Assembly: GCA_946478935.1 (NCBI GenBank)
Contig: CAMLEL010000129.1
Location: 1-6,881, forward strand
Direction of reading: 5' to 3'
DNA length: 6,881 bases
Source of the DNA: an uncultured Armatimonadota bacterium
GTDB taxonomy: Bacteria > Armatimonadota > Fimbriimonadia > Fimbriimonadales > Fimbriimonadaceae
The notes under the pieces are model-generated. The model did not search any database. It was not told the origin of the DNA and was given only the letters and a program-made list of their open reading frames with translations. Positions 5,801-6,881 of the stretch are shown one piece after another. Both the position numbers and the translations under genes were made by a program. Each line of letters starts with the position of its first letter. The first letter of the stretch is position 1.

Positions 5801-6699
5801 GGGACTAGGAGCAGCGTCATGTTCTGGAGGAGCGATTCGATCTGTTTCCGATCCGCGCCGATTCGGCTGGCATTGACGCTTCGATAATTCGCCACGAAGT
5901 AGAAATCACCGCTTGAACCGACTGCATCGCAAGTATAAAGATCACCCTTGGCATTGGTTCCCGTGCGCCAGACTGAAGCCACGGCGGCGCCCGCCCGGTT
6001 TTGCGTCGGGAGACTTTCATCCCGCTTTGCGACTTTTTGGTAGTCCTCAAGCGACTTGCTGGAAGCCATCAGAAGGGCACGCTGGGGAGGATCCGAGTCG
6101 AGGGTGCTGGCGAGCACGATCTTCACCGAACCACCGACTTCCGGGTTGGTCAGTGTAATCGTGCCATCTTCTTCAACCTTGCCTGCCCATTCGCCCGGAA
6201 TCCGAAGTTCCAGTTTTCGGCCAGCTACGGTGACCGGAACCGAGACCGGCGGCTTTGAAGTCTTGACTCCACCGTCCAATGAGTTCGGTTTCAAGATCAC
6301 CGGCGGCGGGAGTTGGGCCCGGGCGGGAGCTTTGGGATCGGGCTTGAGGTTTGGATCTTCTGGAGCCCATGGACGTCCGGTGCGGAACGTGTTCATCGTT
6401 TCGCGCCAGGCAAACTCGGCCTTGTCGAAATCATCGGGTGCGGCAGAAAGGCGGAACATCAGCTTCTTCGGCGTCCGACTGTAGATCAAACCCGTCAGCA
6501 GAATCTGCGGGCCTTCCTTATCGGTGTAGCTGACCTTGGTCAAAAGCATGGGAACGCCCAACAGCTCTTCTTCCCATTGGCGCATGACCTCGTGCTTCAT
6601 CTGCTCGTTGATGACTTTCTGACCAAGCTGCCAGACATCTTTTTCGGAGTTGAACGATACGTTGTACAGCTCAAGGGACGCTCGCTGGGGCTTGGACAA
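5797..6699 (-). CDS. Tandem DcrB/PsbP-like domain protein, probably 5'-truncated
   Basis: Function unknown. Two related alpha/beta domains are visible: residues ~9-106, ending in a DFDKAEFAWRETMNTFR helix, and ~156-298, ending in RKQIESLLQNMTLL. A Pro/Lys-rich linker joins them. The pattern (strands, a sheet with tyrosines, a final helix like 'xxFxxxxxSF') resembles DcrB/DUF1795 and PsbP-like proteins, often envelope lipoproteins. Domain 2 opens with KLELRIPGEWAGKVEEDG and has ~50 residues before its SLEDYQKV helix; domain 1 has only ~15 before the matching DVWQLGQKV. About 40 residues therefore seem missing, and no signal peptide is present. The only far-upstream start is TTG at 6699, beside an abrupt GC change; ATG at 6600 would cut domain 1 further. 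I infer that the true 5' end is lost at a junction. The frame stays open to the window edge. The stop overlaps the tsaB start by 4 nt, so it heads the operon here. Confidence 0.6.
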   Translation of the reverse strand: MSKPQRASLELYNVSFNSEKDVWQLGQKVINEQMKHEVMRQWEEELLGVPMLLTKVSYTDKEGPQILLTGLIYSRTPKKLMFRLSAAPDDFDKAEFAWRETMNTFRTGRPWAPEDPNLKPDPKAPARAQLPPPVILKPNSLDGGVKTSKPPVSVPVTVAGRKLELRIPGEWAGKVEEDGTITLTNPEVGGSVKIVLASTLDSDPPQRALLMASSKSLEDYQKVAKRDESLPTQNRAGAAVASVWRTGTNAKGDLYTCDAVGSSGDFYFVANYRSVNASRIGADRKQIESLLQNMTLLLVP

Positions 6700-6881
6700 G
6701 CTGGGCGGCGGGCCGCGGTGGCCTTCGCCGGACGCTCGGAGCTGGCTCTGGCCGCGAACCTCGGCTCCACGGACCTGCTGGCCTACACCGGGGCCATGGA
6801 CTACGCGCTCCAGGCCTTCACCCCTGTTCCCCTGCGGCCTCGCGTCCCGGACACCGCGGATCTGGACGCGGACGGCCGCTG
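6700..6881 (+). CDS. Partial GC-rich coding fragment of foreign composition
   Basis: I do not recognise this fragment. Read in plus-strand codons from 6700 it is open to the window end, giving a peptide that includes VAFAGRSELALAANLG and AYTGAMDYALQAF and finishes in a DLDADGR stretch. From 6718, 48 of 54 codons end in G or C, and GC over 6721-6881 is about 73% (118 of 161), against 47-53% just to the left. High GC3 with a sensible residue mix suggests a real gene from a GC-rich genome, such as a myxobacterium or actinomycete. The antisense frame is also open but reads as Gly/Arg/Gln-rich shadow. Neither end is present; GTG at 6718 could be a start but is more likely internal. It probably does not belong to the same genome as the rest. 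Confidence 0.4.

Noticed and set aside
5147..5887. Long plus-strand frame of 246 codons opposite tsaB
   Set aside because: It lies antisense to the clearly recognised tsaB and overlaps murB and the DcrB-like gene. Its Cys/Arg/His-rich translation looks like a shadow.
6056..6484. Plus-strand frame of 142 codons opposite the DcrB-like gene
   Set aside because: Antisense shadow with Ser/Gly/Arg-rich translation, covered by a better minus-strand gene.
1..6881. CRISPR array, insertion sequence, toxin-antitoxin pair, prophage or defence genes
   Set aside because: No repeat-spacer pattern, transposase, terminal inverted repeats, integrase or defence-type motif was found on either strand.

Overview
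The window reads as an ordinary chromosomal segment from a bacterium of moderate GC content (about 47-56% in the lines I counted). The genes are tightly packed, GTG starts are common and Shine-Dalgarno sites are weak. I recognised the proteins by motif, not by database search. The amidase has a copper-amine-oxidase-like N-terminal domain, AMIN domains and a following GerMN-domain protein. This recalls Armatimonadota (Fimbriimonas-like) or other bacteria near the Bacillota/Terrabacteria side. That placement is tentative.

Layout. Positions 1-495 hold one RNA gene, a complete tRNA-Val(UAC) on the minus strand with an extended -10 promoter. Positions 496-2692 are a plus-strand pair: an exported multidomain N-acetylmuramoyl-L-alanine amidase, overlapped by 11 nt by a membrane-anchored GerMN-domain protein. 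That pair converges on, and overlaps by 56 nt, a minus-strand pair at 2637-3954: an M50B-like integral membrane metalloprotease and a PAP2-family phosphatase. A small basic one-TM protein at 3989-4318 (+) diverges from the PAP2 gene and runs antisense into the 3' end of murB. Positions 4258-6699 (-) form a tightly coupled operon in the transcription order DcrB/PsbP-like lipoprotein-type protein, tsaB, murB, with 4-nt and 8-nt overlaps.

Theme. Several genes concern the cell envelope. MurB makes UDP-MurNAc, the amidase cleaves peptidoglycan, and the PAP2 protein could recycle a lipid pyrophosphate carrier. TsaB (t6A tRNA modification) and tRNA-Val are translation functions. I see no mobile element, CRISPR array, toxin-antitoxin pair or phage gene.

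The strongest anomaly is at the right edge. From about 6690-6705 to the end, GC jumps from roughly 50% to about 73%. A new plus-strand reading frame with about 89% GC3 appears exactly where the DcrB-like gene seems to have lost its 5' end. I read this as a probable chimeric (misassembled) contig end, or less likely a real recombination junction. I did not find a convincing new biological system. The remaining observations are modest: a PAP2 catalytic Asp-to-Gln change, the unusual amidase architecture, an uncharacterised small membrane protein, and overlapping gene junctions.
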